Positions 7,034-18,124 of a DNA stretch of 64,000 nt are shown here, piece by piece. The stretch is from Streptomyces pristinaespiralis. Its GTDB lineage: Bacteria > Actinomycetota > Actinomycetes > Streptomycetales > Streptomycetaceae. The stretch covers positions 930,001-994,000 of the forward strand of contig NZ_CP011340.1 in NCBI RefSeq assembly GCF_001278075.1, read 5' to 3'. How positions within the stretch are numbered: the first letter of the stretch is position 1; the number at the start of each line of letters is the position of its first letter. The position numbers were made by a program, and so were the translations under genes. The notes beneath the pieces are model-generated. The model was not told where the DNA came from and searched no databases. It worked only from the letters and a program-made list of their open reading frames with translations.

Positions 7034-8500
7034 CTACCAGTTCGCCGGGGCGTAGTCCTTGAGGAAGCAGCCGTAGAGGTCCTCGCCGTCCTCGCCGCGG
7101 ACGATCGGGTCGTAGACGCGGGCGGCGCCGTCGATGAGGTCCAGCGGTGCGTGGAAGCCGGCGTCCGCCAGACGCATCTTGTCGGGGTGCGGCCGCTCGT
7201 CGGTGATCCAGCCGGTGTCGACGGCCGTCATCAGGATGCCGTCCGCCTCGAACATCTCCTGGGCGCTGGTACGGGTCAGCATGTTCAGCGCGGCCTTGGC
7301 CATGTTGGTGTGCGGGTGGCCGGCGCCCTTGTAGCCGCGGCTGAAGACACCTTCCATGGCGGAGACGTTGACGACGTACTTCCGCTTGCCGGACGCCGCG
7401 GCCATGGCCGGACGGAGCCGGCTGATCAGGATGAACGGCGCGGTCGAGTTGCAGAGCTGCACCTCGAGCAGCTCGACGGGGTCGACCTCGGACACCGTCT
7501 GGATCCAGCTGTTGGTGTCGTGCAGGTCGGGCACCAGGCCCCCGGCGTCGATGGCCGTTCCGGCCGCGATGCGCTCGAGCGAGGCGGAGCCGCTGACCAG
7601 CGCGAGGTCCGTGACGTCCTGGGCCGTCAGCCCGTCCCCGCCGGACGACGGCAGGGCGGCCACCGACTCGACGGCGCCGCTGCCGAAGGTGCCGATGACC
7701 TGGGCCGGCGGCAGCTCGCCCGCGGGGAGCGGTGCGCTCTCGGCGGTGAGCAGCTCCCGGTACGCCTGCGGGGAGCGGCGGACGGTCTGGGCGGCGTTGT
7801 TGATCAGGATGTCCAGCGGGCCCTCCGCGGCGACCGAGTCGGCGAGTGCCACGACCTGCGCCGGGTCGCGCAGGTCGATGCCGACGATCTTGAGGCGGTG
7901 GATCCACTCGTCGCTGTCCGGCATCGCCTTGAAGCGGCGGATCGCGTCGTTGGGGAAGCGCGTGGTGATGGTCGTGTGGGCGCCGTCCCGCAGGAGCCGC
8001 AGGGCGATGTACATGCCGATCTTCGCGCGGCCGCCGGTGAGCAGGGCCCGCTTGCCGGTCAGGTCCGTCCGCGCGTCGCGGCGGGCGCGGTTCTCCGCGG
8101 CGCACGACTGGCACAGCTGGTGGTAGAAGGCGTCGACCTCGACGTAGCGCGCCTTGCAGATGTAGCAGGAACGCGGGCGGCGGAGTATCCCGGCGATCTC
8201 GCCCATGACGGACGACGACGGCAGCAGGCCCTGCGTCTCGTCGTCGATCCGGGCGGCGGAGCCGGTCGCGGTCGCCTCCGTGACGGCCTTGTCGTGCGCC
8301 GTCTTGGCGGCCCGCCGCTCCTGGCGGCGGCGCTGCTTCACCGTCCGGTAGATCCCGGCCGTGGCGCGGCGCACCGCGATCGCGTCGGGATGGTCGACCT
8401 CGAGCTTGTCGAGCTCCTCGAGCACGCTCAGGCAGACGGCCAGCCGCTCCGGGTCGATGCCCGGCCCGTACGCCACCGGGCTGTCCTCTGTCACCGTCAT
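7034..8500 (-). CDS. Zinc-ribbon SDR-like oxidoreductase
   Basis: From the ATG at 8500 the protein has 488 residues; the frame is open to 8578, but GAGGAA lies about 12 bases before 8500. A basic N-terminal segment precedes a four-Cys knuckle: C112-x2-C115 and C130-x2-C133 (CYIC, CQSC), likely binding zinc. A Rossmann core follows with TGGRAKIG (155-162) in place of the usual TGxxxGxG and NNAAQ at 234-238. The catalytic region has VSAME (Ser380), but the YxxxK position reads TNMAK, so Thr398 replaces Tyr and only Lys402 remains. Length is about twice a classical SDR. It is monocistronic, with its own terminator. Substrate unknown. Confidence 0.8.
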   Translation of the reverse strand: MTVTEDSPVAYGPGIDPERLAVCLSVLEELDKLEVDHPDAIAVRRATAGIYRTVKQRRRQERRAAKTAHDKAVTEATATGSAARIDDETQGLLPSSSVMGEIAGILRRPRSCYICKARYVEVDAFYHQLCQSCAAENRARRDARTDLTGKRALLTGGRAKIGMYIALRLLRDGAHTTITTRFPNDAIRRFKAMPDSDEWIHRLKIVGIDLRDPAQVVALADSVAAEGPLDILINNAAQTVRRSPQAYRELLTAESAPLPAGELPPAQVIGTFGSGAVESVAALPSSGGDGLTAQDVTDLALVSGSASLERIAAGTAIDAGGLVPDLHDTNSWIQTVSEVDPVELLEVQLCNSTAPFILISRLRPAMAAASGKRKYVVNVSAMEGVFSRGYKGAGHPHTNMAKAALNMLTRTSAQEMFEADGILMTAVDTGWITDERPHPDKMRLADAGFHAPLDLIDGAARVYDPIVRGEDGEDLYGCFLKDYAPANW

Positions 8501-9263
8501 CGCTGGTTGCCGTTCCTCGGTCACTCGAATGCCACGTTTCAAAAGCACGACTGTACTGAGAGTCGCGTGGCCGGCCAAATGACGGCCGTCACGTCGGCTG
8601 TCGCGGACGTGGGACGGGTGCCTTCGGCACGCCGACGAGGAGGTCCGTCGAATGGCCGGATCGCGACGGGTCAGCAGGTGATCGTCGAGGGCGCGGACCG
8701 GTCTGGACCTCTACGGGCGCCAGGGCTGCCTTGCCGTGTGCGCCCGGGCGGTCCGAGCGCCGGCGACACGTCTCGGGTCGCCGGGAGAGCACCGGACACC
8801 TTGCACACGGCACCTCCGTTTTGCGACAGGTTTCACATTTCCCACACACACCGGCGGGACGGGCCCCACTATGTGATCCGTCAGGTCCGACGTGGCGGTC
8901 GCGTATGCGCCTCCGGCCACTTCCAGGGGGGACAGGGCATGCCGGATGGGGGTCCGGCATGCCCTGTCGGGGAACTCGGCCGGGCGGCGGTCGGCATGCC
9001 GCTCGTGCGCCGCCCGCGGGTCGTGACCGAGTCCGGAAGACCGGACCCTTCGCCGGCGTTGCAGAAGCATGCGGGTGACAGCCTCCGAACGGATACTGGA
9101 GGTTGGACCGCGTGCGCGCCGACCGGTCCGGCAGTCGTCCCGGAACAGCGCGCCCCCGCCGGAAGGGGGACTTCGGTACTGCACCCGTACTACGTCGGTA
9201 GTACGCACAAGTGCCTGCTCAAGAACGACGACGTGAAGCCGGACACGGGACAGGGTGGTGACC
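8501..9263. other. 760-base region without a recognisable gene
   Basis: This lies between the divergent SDR and DMT permease genes. I found no frame with both codon bias and a credible product. It contains a strong orphan hairpin (8931-8968) and the inverted repeat GTACTAC-GTCG-GTAGTAC (9187-9204), 60 bases before the permease start and a possible operator. A 29-codon frame from GTG 9111, nine bases after GGAGG, is Arg-rich and probably noise. Confidence 0.5.
8931..8968. other. Orphan 16-bp perfect stem-loop
   Basis: GACAGGGCATGCCGGA (8931-8946) pairs perfectly with 8953-8968 around a TGGGGG loop. No gene ends near it, so it is not an obvious terminator. It could stop antisense transcripts, mark a missed small RNA, or be a relic of a lost gene. 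There is no U-run on either strand. Confidence 0.6.
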
Positions 9264-11408
<2,145 letters not shown>

Positions 11409-11529
11409 TTAGGCGGCCGGTACGGACAGTGACAAGGTCTCAGCGCAGAGCTGGCCGATACCGGACGGTCGCCGCGCCACCCGGCCGCAGCGGCCCGGCC
11501 CGGCCCGGACGCCGCCTCGAGCGCCGGGG

Positions 11530-12774
11530 CTACACGCCTCGCGCCGGGCGGGTGCCCCCGCGCGTGAGGAAGTCGGAGAGCGGCAGTGTCGCCGCGCCCA
11601 CGGTGACCGCGTCGGCGCCCAGCCGGCCCAGCTCGATCGTCGTGCGGGCGGCCGCGTGTTCGAGGGCGTACCCGGCCGCGTAGCGCCGCACCTGGGGCAG
11701 GAGGTGCGGGCCGAGCTGGAGTCCGGCCCAGCCGCCGAGCAGGATGCGTTCGGGCCGGAAGAGGTTGATGAGGTCGGCGACCGCAGCGCCCAGGTACTCG
11801 GCCGTCTCGTCGAGGAGGGCCAGGGCCGCAGGGTCGGCCGGCCCCTCGGCGGGATACGCGGCCGCCAGCAGCGCGGCCAGCGCCGTCTCGTCGTCCGCGT
11901 CGGCCGCCACCGGGCCGCCGGCTTCCTGCCTGCGTTCGCGGAGCGCTTCCGCGCCGGCGTACGCCTCGAGGCAGCCGAGGGACCCGCACCGGCAGCGCCG
12001 CCCCCGGATGTGGACCACGGTGTGGCCCCATTCGAGGGCGTCGGTACGGGCGCTCTCGTCGGGCGTCGCGGCGTGCACGACGCACGCGCCGACACCGGAG
12101 CCGATGAGGGCGACCGCGGCGGAGGCCGCTCCCCGGCCGCCGCCGAACCACATCTCCGCCTGCCCGAGGGTCTTCGCGCCGTTGTCGATGAACAGCGGTG
12201 CCGAAGGCGGGATTTCGACGGCCTTGCGGAGCAACTGCTCGAAGGGGACGGCGTTCCAGCCGATGGTCTGGCCGTGCACGACCGCGCCGTCGGCGGAATG
12301 CTCGACGATGCCGGGCACGCCGATGCCGACGCCGAGGAGCAGGCCGGGGTCCGCGTCGCCGTCGCGCAGGACGTCGGCGACGGCGGCCCGCACGTGGGAG
12401 ACGATGCGGTCGACGTCGTAGCCGTGCTGGGCGAGGGGCCGCTCGGTGCGGGCCAGCTCGGTGAAGGAGAGGTCGAAGAGTTCGGCCCGTACGCGGGTCT
12501 CGCCGATGTCGATCCCGATCAGCAGTCCGCTGCCGGCGGCGACGCGCAGCAGGGTCCGCGGCCTGCCGCCGTCGGAGTCGACGATGCCGGCTTCTTCGAG
12601 GAGGCCCTCGGCGACGAGCTCGGAGACGACGTTGCTGATGGAGCCGGAGCTGAGTCCGGTGGCCGGCCCGAGTTCCTGGCGGCTCAGCGGGCCGTCGAAG
12701 TACAGCCGCTGCAGGACCAGGGCGCGGTTGCCGCGCCGCAGGTCGCGCACTGTCCGTCTCTTGCCGTCCGCCAT
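11530..12774 (-). CDS. ROK-family transcriptional repressor
   Basis: ATG 12774 has AAGGAG four bases upstream; the long open frame to 13017 overlaps the kinase gene and is ignored. The 414-residue protein has an N-terminal winged helix (about 10-70, RRGNRALVLQRLYFDGPLSR) and a ROK domain starting LLIGIDIGETRVRAELFD. The zinc motif CRCGSLGCLEAYAG is intact, and NLFRPERILLGG is typical. ROK repressors sense free or phosphorylated sugars. It lies 107 bases downstream of the PfkB gene on the same strand, so it probably responds to the polyol operon's sugar, although a DeoR regulator heads that operon. Confidence 0.88.
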   Translation of the reverse strand: MADGKRRTVRDLRRGNRALVLQRLYFDGPLSRQELGPATGLSSGSISNVVSELVAEGLLEEAGIVDSDGGRPRTLLRVAAGSGLLIGIDIGETRVRAELFDLSFTELARTERPLAQHGYDVDRIVSHVRAAVADVLRDGDADPGLLLGVGIGVPGIVEHSADGAVVHGQTIGWNAVPFEQLLRKAVEIPPSAPLFIDNGAKTLGQAEMWFGGGRGAASAAVALIGSGVGACVVHAATPDESARTDALEWGHTVVHIRGRRCRCGSLGCLEAYAGAEALRERRQEAGGPVAADADDETALAALLAAAYPAEGPADPAALALLDETAEYLGAAVADLINLFRPERILLGGWAGLQLGPHLLPQVRRYAAGYALEHAAARTTIELGRLGADAVTVGAATLPLSDFLTRGGTRPARGV

Positions 12775-12881
12775 GGTGCTCCTTCCCTGGCACGCAACAT
12801 ACCCCGGCACGGTCGCCGCTCCGCGGACAGGGGCGCACGCCCACCGGCCGGCCGGGGCGCCGGCCGGCCGGTGGGGCGGGC

Positions 12882-13787
12882 TCAGCGCGGCAGCGGCACC
12901 GCCGGCTCCGTGCCGGCCTGCGCGCAGACCGACGCCGCGACCCGGGAGGCGTGGCCGAGCATCGCCTCTGTCCGGTCCGGGGACAGATCGAGCCGCCACG
13001 ACCCGGCGGCGAGCCACGCGAGCATGCCCGCCATGAACGCGTCCCCCGCGCCGATGGTGTTGACGACGTCGACGGGTGCGGCGGGAACGGTGACCACGGC
13101 CCCGGCCGCGGTGTACGCGGTGCTGCCCCGCGCGCCGCGGGTCATGACCACGAGCCGGCCGCCGCGGGCGAGTTCACGGCAGCTCGCGTCGGGGTCCCGG
13201 CCCGGCCACAGCCCGGCGAGGTCCTCGTCACTGGCCTTGACGACGTGGGCGGCCGCGCACAGTTCGCGCAGCACGCCGAGGCCGGTGCCGGTCTCGAGGG
13301 TGCGGTCCTCGCGCACATTGGGGTCGACGGCGAGCAGGCCGCCGCGGGCCGCCGTGCGTGCCGTCGCGGCGACGACGGACGCCGCCGGTTCGACGACTGC
13401 CGCGAGCCCGCCCGCGTACACGGCGCCGAAGCGCGGCACGTCGGCGGTCCGGTCGGGCAGCTGGAAGGTGGCCGTACGGTCGGTGTGGAAGTGGTACGCC
13501 GTGCCCTCCGGTCTTGGGTCGGCCACGGCGAGCGTGGTCGGCAGAGGCGAACGCCCGCACAGGGAGAGGTCGACGCCCGCGTCGGTGAGCCTGTGTTCGA
13601 TGCTCCGGGCGAAGGCGTCGCCGCCGAGGGTCCCGGCGAAGGAGACCGGTGTGCCGAGCCGGGCGAGGCCCGTCGCGACGTTGGCGGGTGCGCCGCCGGG
13701 TTGTGCGCGCAGCAGATCCGGGTCCCCCGGCTCGGGTACGAGGTCGATCAGCGCCTCCCCCAGGACCAGCACCCCGTCCCGGTTCAC
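12882..13787 (-). CDS. PfkB-family sugar kinase (fructokinase-like)
   Basis: The GTG at 13787 overlaps the stop of the dehydrogenase gene (GTGA), giving 301 residues, the usual family size. PfkB signature 1 is GGAPANVATGLARLG and signature 2 is DVVNTIGAGDAFMAGML with the catalytic Asp in GAGD. The enzyme transfers phosphate from ATP to a ketose or similar sugar in the cytoplasm. Its position after a polyol-type dehydrogenase suggests it phosphorylates the ketose formed there, fructose being likeliest. Ribokinase-like specificity cannot be excluded. Confidence 0.88.
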   Translation of the reverse strand: MNRDGVLVLGEALIDLVPEPGDPDLLRAQPGGAPANVATGLARLGTPVSFAGTLGGDAFARSIEHRLTDAGVDLSLCGRSPLPTTLAVADPRPEGTAYHFHTDRTATFQLPDRTADVPRFGAVYAGGLAAVVEPAASVVAATARTAARGGLLAVDPNVREDRTLETGTGLGVLRELCAAAHVVKASDEDLAGLWPGRDPDASCRELARGGRLVVMTRGARGSTAYTAAGAVVTVPAAPVDVVNTIGAGDAFMAGMLAWLAAGSWRLDLSPDRTEAMLGHASRVAASVCAQAGTEPAVPLPR

Positions 13788-14773
13788 GGCTCCACCACGA
13801 TCTTGCGGCCCTGGCCCGCGCTGAAGCGCTCGACCGCCTGCGGGTACTGCTCCAGCGGCAGCCGGTCGCTGATGAAGACCGACGGGTCGAGGACGCCGGT
13901 GGCGAAGAGGGCGGCGGCCCTCTCGTAGCTGTGCAGGACGGCCATGGAGCCGGTGATGGTGATCTCCTGGTTGTAGATGCGGTACGGCTCGATGACCGCT
14001 GTCGTCGCGTAGTCGGCCACCCCGAACTGGAGGAAGGTGCCGCCCTTGGCGACGCGTCCCAGGCCGTCCTGGATCGCCTTGGCGTTGCCGGTGGCGTCGA
14101 TGACGACGTCCCAGCCGCCGGGGCGGTCGAGTTCCTCGGCGGAAGCGGCCGTGCCGGAGCAGCCGAGCAGCCCCGCGGTGGCGAGCCGGTCGGGGTTCAC
14201 GTCGAGGACGTCGACGGAGGCCGCGCCGGTGCGTTTGGCCAGCTCGAGCATCATCAGGCCCATGGTGCCGGAACCGTAGATGAGCACTTCCGCGCCGAGG
14301 TTGCCGCTGAGCACGTCGTAGCCGCGTACGGCGCAGGACAGCGGCTCGATGAGTGCGGCGTCCTTGACGTCGACATGGCCGGGCAGTTTGACGCAGTTGG
14401 CGACGGGGGCGACGGCGTACTCGGCGGCGCCGCCGGGAACGGTGACGCCGATGGCGGCCCAGCGGTCGCAGAGGTTCCCGCGGCCGCTGCGGCAGTAGCG
14501 GCATTCGTGGCAGTGCAGGGAGGGGTCGACGGCGACCAGGTCGCCGACGGCCAGTTCGGTGACGTCCTTGCCGGTGCCGACGACCTCGCCGGCGAATTCG
14601 TGGCCGGGCACGATCGGCAGGGTCGGCGCGAACTCACCCTGGAGGATGTGCAGATCGGTGCCGCACAGTCCGCAGGACGCCACGGAGACGACGACGTCGC
14701 GCGGTCCGGGGGTCGGGTCGGGGACGGTCGTGACGACGACCTTGCCGGGGGCTTCGACGATCGCTGCCCTCAT
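13784..14773 (-). CDS. Zinc-dependent polyol/alcohol dehydrogenase
   Basis: This 329-residue medium-chain dehydrogenase has the catalytic zinc motif SCGLCGTDLHIL followed by GHEFAGEVVG, and a structural zinc site of four Cys (CHECRYCRSGRGNLC). The nucleotide-binding turn is IYGSGTMGLM, followed by DVLDVNPDR, whose Asp after the second strand favours NAD over NADP. It resembles sorbitol/xylitol-type dehydrogenases. Starts and stops overlap on both sides (ATGA with the permease, GTGA with the kinase), so translation is coupled. The inferred role is oxidation of the imported polyol to a ketose. Confidence 0.88.
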   Translation of the reverse strand: MRAAIVEAPGKVVVTTVPDPTPGPRDVVVSVASCGLCGTDLHILQGEFAPTLPIVPGHEFAGEVVGTGKDVTELAVGDLVAVDPSLHCHECRYCRSGRGNLCDRWAAIGVTVPGGAAEYAVAPVANCVKLPGHVDVKDAALIEPLSCAVRGYDVLSGNLGAEVLIYGSGTMGLMMLELAKRTGAASVDVLDVNPDRLATAGLLGCSGTAASAEELDRPGGWDVVIDATGNAKAIQDGLGRVAKGGTFLQFGVADYATTAVIEPYRIYNQEITITGSMAVLHSYERAAALFATGVLDPSVFISDRLPLEQYPQAVERFSAGQGRKIVVEP

Positions 14774-15645
14774 TTGACGGCTCCAAGGGAGAGGCCCTGG
14801 ACGAGCTTGTCCTGGGCGGCGTAGCCGGCGGCGAGCACCGGCAGGGACACGACGACGGACGCGGCGCACAGCTGGGCGAGGAAGAGGCCCTGGCTGGTCA
14901 CGAATCCGGTCAGATACACGGGGGCGGTCTGGGCGACGACGCCGGTGAGCACCCGTGCGAACAGCAGCTCGTTCCAGCTGAAGATGAAGCAGATGAGTGC
15001 GGTGGCCGCGATGCCGGGGCCGGCGACGGGGGCGACGACCCTGGCGAGCACGGTGGGCAGCCGGGCACCGTCGACCTGGGCGGCCTCGATGATGGAGACG
15101 GGCACGTCCGAGAGGAAGGACTGCATCATCCACACCGCGATCGGCAGGTTCATCGAGGTGTAGAGGAGGACGAGGAGCCAGACGTTGTCCAGCATCCCCG
15201 TGTTCTTCGCGAACAGGTAGACGGGCAGCAGACCGGCGACGACCGGCAGCATCTTCGTGGACAGGAAGAAGAACATCACGTCCGTCCACTTGCGCACCCG
15301 GCGGATGGAGAGCGCGTACGCCGCGGGCAGTGCCAGCACCAGGACGAGGACCGTCGAGAAGACGGACGCGGACAGCGAGTTGATCAGCGGCGGCCACGGG
15401 GTGGGGCCTCCGCCGCCGCCGAAGAACTCACGGTAGCCGTCGAGGGTGAGGGAGGCGGCGAGGGAGGGCGGGTTGGTGGCCGCGTCGGCCTCCGAGTGGA
15501 AGGAGGTGAGCAGCATCCACAGGGCGGGCAGGCAGAAGCTGATCCCGGCGGCCCAGGCCAGCAGGCCGAGGGCGGCGGAGCGGCGCTTCGCCTTGCGGGC
15601 GGCGGGCGGCAGTTGGTGGCGTGTCGGGTGTGCGGCGGTGGTCAT
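14770..15645 (-). CDS. Carbohydrate ABC transporter permease (MalG type)
   Basis: A 291-residue integral membrane protein with six predicted helices. The cytoplasmic coupling loop reads EAAQVDGARLPTVLARVVAPVAGPG, the EAA motif that contacts the ATPase. A short Lys/Arg-rich N-terminus precedes the first helix. Its stop overlaps the dehydrogenase ATG and its start overlaps the other permease stop. Together the two permeases form the CUT1-type channel. No ATPase gene lies in the operon; a shared MsiK-type ATPase elsewhere is the expected partner in Streptomyces. Confidence 0.92.
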   Translation of the reverse strand: MTTAAHPTRHQLPPAARKAKRRSAALGLLAWAAGISFCLPALWMLLTSFHSEADAATNPPSLAASLTLDGYREFFGGGGGPTPWPPLINSLSASVFSTVLVLVLALPAAYALSIRRVRKWTDVMFFFLSTKMLPVVAGLLPVYLFAKNTGMLDNVWLLVLLYTSMNLPIAVWMMQSFLSDVPVSIIEAAQVDGARLPTVLARVVAPVAGPGIAATALICFIFSWNELLFARVLTGVVAQTAPVYLTGFVTSQGLFLAQLCAASVVVSLPVLAAGYAAQDKLVQGLSLGAVK

Positions 15646-16631
15646 GCGCGGGTCGCCTCCTCACGGAAGAGGGACGAGACCACCCGGAGTGCGAAGGTCG
15701 CGACGACGATGGTGCCGATCACGACGACGACTCCCGCGGCGGACGCCAGTCCGTACTCGTGGGCCTGGTAGAAGGTCTGGTAGACGGTGTACGGCAGGTT
15801 GGCGGTGCCGAGGCCGCCCGAGGTGATCGTGAAGACGGCGTCGAAGTTCTGCACGATGTACACCGAGCCGAGCAGGATGCCCAGTTCGAGGTAGCGGCGC
15901 AGGTGCGGAAGGGTCAGGTAGCGGAACATCTGCCAGTTCCCCGCGCCGTCCAGCCGGGCGGCCTCCATCATCTCCGCGGGCCTGCTCTGCAGTCCGGCCA
16001 GCAGGATCAGCATCATGAACGGGGTCCACTGCCACACCAGGGCCGCCTCGACGGCGAGCAGCGGCATCTCGGAGATCCAGTCGGGCTGGGCGGGCGAATC
16101 GATGCCGAGCAGTCCGGCGGCCCAACTGAGCGCGCCGTTGAACAGCCCGTACTCGGGGTTGTAGAGCGCGTGCTTCCACAGCAGCGCGGCCGAGACGGGG
16201 ACCAGCAGGAACGGGGTGATGAGCAGGGTGCGCACCAGGCCGCGGCCGAGGAAGGCACGGTCGAGGAGCAGCGCGAGCACCAGCCCGAGAACGACACTCG
16301 CGACGACGACGCTCGCCGTGAGCAGCACGGTCGTGAGGACCGATTCGCGCAGCGCCGGGTCGGTGAACACGGAGGCGTAGTTCGACAGGCCGGTGAAGGC
16401 GCGATCCTCGGGATCGAGGGAGTTCCAGTCGAAGAGGGAGATCACCAGGGTCGCCACGAAGGGCAGCTGGGTGACGGCGACGAGGAAGACCAGCGCGGGC
16501 AGCAGCGGTGCGCGGGTCGCCCACGCACGCGCGCGGTTGCTCCGGGCCGCCTGCGGCGGCAGGTGACGCGACGGTTCGGCGGGCGCGGTGTGCGCGGGTG
16601 GGTTCGGCGGTGTGCTGAGGGATGTACTCAC
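15642..16631 (-). CDS. Carbohydrate ABC transporter permease (MalF type)
   Basis: The GTG at 16631 overlaps the solute-binding protein stop (GTGA) and has GGAG five bases upstream. The 329 residues include a 45-residue Pro/Ala-rich cytoplasmic tail, six helices and the EAA loop (MMEAARLDGAGNWQMFRYLTLP). SVYIVQNFDAVFTITSGG is typical of the CUT1 family. It pairs with the downstream permease, and the 4-base overlap on each side indicates strict cotranslation. Confidence 0.92.
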   Translation of the reverse strand: MSTSLSTPPNPPAHTAPAEPSRHLPPQAARSNRARAWATRAPLLPALVFLVAVTQLPFVATLVISLFDWNSLDPEDRAFTGLSNYASVFTDPALRESVLTTVLLTASVVVASVVLGLVLALLLDRAFLGRGLVRTLLITPFLLVPVSAALLWKHALYNPEYGLFNGALSWAAGLLGIDSPAQPDWISEMPLLAVEAALVWQWTPFMMLILLAGLQSRPAEMMEAARLDGAGNWQMFRYLTLPHLRRYLELGILLGSVYIVQNFDAVFTITSGGLGTANLPYTVYQTFYQAHEYGLASAAGVVVVIGTIVVATFALRVVSSLFREEATRA

Positions 16632-17983
16632 CGGTACTCCTTGGCGACCTTCTCGGCCAGTGACTGCGAGGCCTTGAGGGCCTGCGCGACGGACTGGCGG
16701 CCGGCTATGGCCGCGCTGATCTCCTGGGAGACCTTCGTCCCGAGGTCGGTGAACTCGGGGATGCCGACGAACTGGATGCCCGCCGTCGGGCGGGGCTGGG
16801 TGCCGGGGCTGCGCGGGTCGGCGCCGGCGATGGCCTCCTTCGTCACGCCGGCGAACGCCCCGGCCTCCTTCAGGTACTCCGGGTGGTCGTAGGTGGACGC
16901 CCGCTTCCCCGCGGGTACGTCGGCCCAGCCGCTCGTGGCGCCGACCAGGGCCTCGTACTCCTTGCTCGACGCCCAGGAGATGAACTTCCATGCCTTGTCC
17001 GGCTTCTTGGAGGCCTTCTGCATGCCCCAGGCCCAGGTGTAGAGCCAGCCGGAGCTGTCGGTCTTCTCCACCGGCGCCGGTACGTAGCCGATCCTGCCCT
17101 TCACCGGTGAACCGGCCGCCTCGAGCGATCCGGCGCCCGCCGTGGCGTCGTACCACATGGCGGTCTTGCCCTGGGTCATGTTGTTGAGGCACTCGGCGTA
17201 GCCGGACTGGGCGGCGCCGGACTGCCCGTGCTTGCGCACCAGATCGACGTAGAACTGCGTGGCCTTCTTGAACTCGGGCGAGTCCAGCCGGGCCTGCCAG
17301 TCCTTGGTGAACCAGGTCCCGCCCATGGTGTTGACGACGGTGGTGAGCGGGGCGATGACCTCGCCCCAGCCGGGCAGTCCGCGCAGGCAGATGCCCTTCA
17401 TGCCCTTCTCCGCGCCGTCGACCCGGGCGGCGAGGCCGGCGACCTGGGTCCACGTGGGCCTGTCGGGCATCCGCAGACCCTCGGCCTCGAAGACGTCCTT
17501 GCGGTACATGAGGAAGGAGGACTCGCCGTAGAACGGTTCCGCGTAGAGCGTGCCGTCGTAGGTGAGCGACTGGGCGACCGGTTCGAGGATGTCGTCCTGG
17601 TCGAAGGCGGTGTCGGCGCGGGTGTAGTCGTCGAGCGGGTGGAGCCAGCCGTTCTCGGCGAAGAACGGGACCTCGAAGTTGCTGATGGTCGCGATGTCGT
17701 ACTGGCCGGCCTGGTTGGAGAAGTCCTGGCTGATCTTGTCCCTGACGTCGTTCTCCGGCAGGACCGTGAAGTTGACCTTGATGCCGGTCTCCTTCGTGAA
17801 GTGCCGGGCGGTCAGCTTCTGCAGTTCGACCATCTGCGGGTTGTTGACCATGAGCACGTTGAGCGCGTCACCGCCCCCGAAGGAGGTGCCGCCCGCGCCG
17901 GCGCACCCGGCGAGGAGGGCCATGGCCGCAGCGCTCGCGCCCACACGGACGCGGATCCGCTGTCGTCGTCGTTGGTGGGGCAT
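16628..17983 (-). CDS. ABC transporter sugar-binding lipoprotein
   Basis: ATG 17983 has AGGAG about six bases upstream. The 451-residue protein has a basic N-terminus (HQRRRQRIRVRV), a hydrophobic core and lipobox LLAGC, so it should be tethered outside the membrane. The mature part is a family 1 extracellular solute-binding protein, with KLTARHFTKETGIKVNFTVLPEND at the start and LYAEPFYGESSFLMYRKDVF in the middle. Length and context point to a polyol or disaccharide ligand. It is the first structural gene after the DeoR regulator, 141 bases downstream. Confidence 0.92.
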   Translation of the reverse strand: MPHQRRRQRIRVRVGASAAAMALLAGCAGAGGTSFGGGDALNVLMVNNPQMVELQKLTARHFTKETGIKVNFTVLPENDVRDKISQDFSNQAGQYDIATISNFEVPFFAENGWLHPLDDYTRADTAFDQDDILEPVAQSLTYDGTLYAEPFYGESSFLMYRKDVFEAEGLRMPDRPTWTQVAGLAARVDGAEKGMKGICLRGLPGWGEVIAPLTTVVNTMGGTWFTKDWQARLDSPEFKKATQFYVDLVRKHGQSGAAQSGYAECLNNMTQGKTAMWYDATAGAGSLEAAGSPVKGRIGYVPAPVEKTDSSGWLYTWAWGMQKASKKPDKAWKFISWASSKEYEALVGATSGWADVPAGKRASTYDHPEYLKEAGAFAGVTKEAIAGADPRSPGTQPRPTAGIQFVGIPEFTDLGTKVSQEISAAIAGRQSVAQALKASQSLAEKVAKEYR

Positions 17984-18124
17984 CTGTTCTCCTGATCACT
18001 GGTAGCGGCTCCGGTTCCGTCGTGCCGTGGCATGGCGGACCTGCCCGTGGCCCGGTGCGGCGGCGACGGAAGTGGATGTGGGGCTGTGGGCGGGTCCCGG
18101 CCGGGGTCCCGGTGCGGACGGGGG

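Noticed and set aside
9111..9200. 29-codon frame after GGAGG
   Set aside because: Arg-rich, without conserved look, and spacing of nine bases; probably chance.
12775..13017. Upstream extension of the ROK frame
   Set aside because: It runs through the intergenic gap into the kinase gene; AAGGAG before 12774 decides the start.
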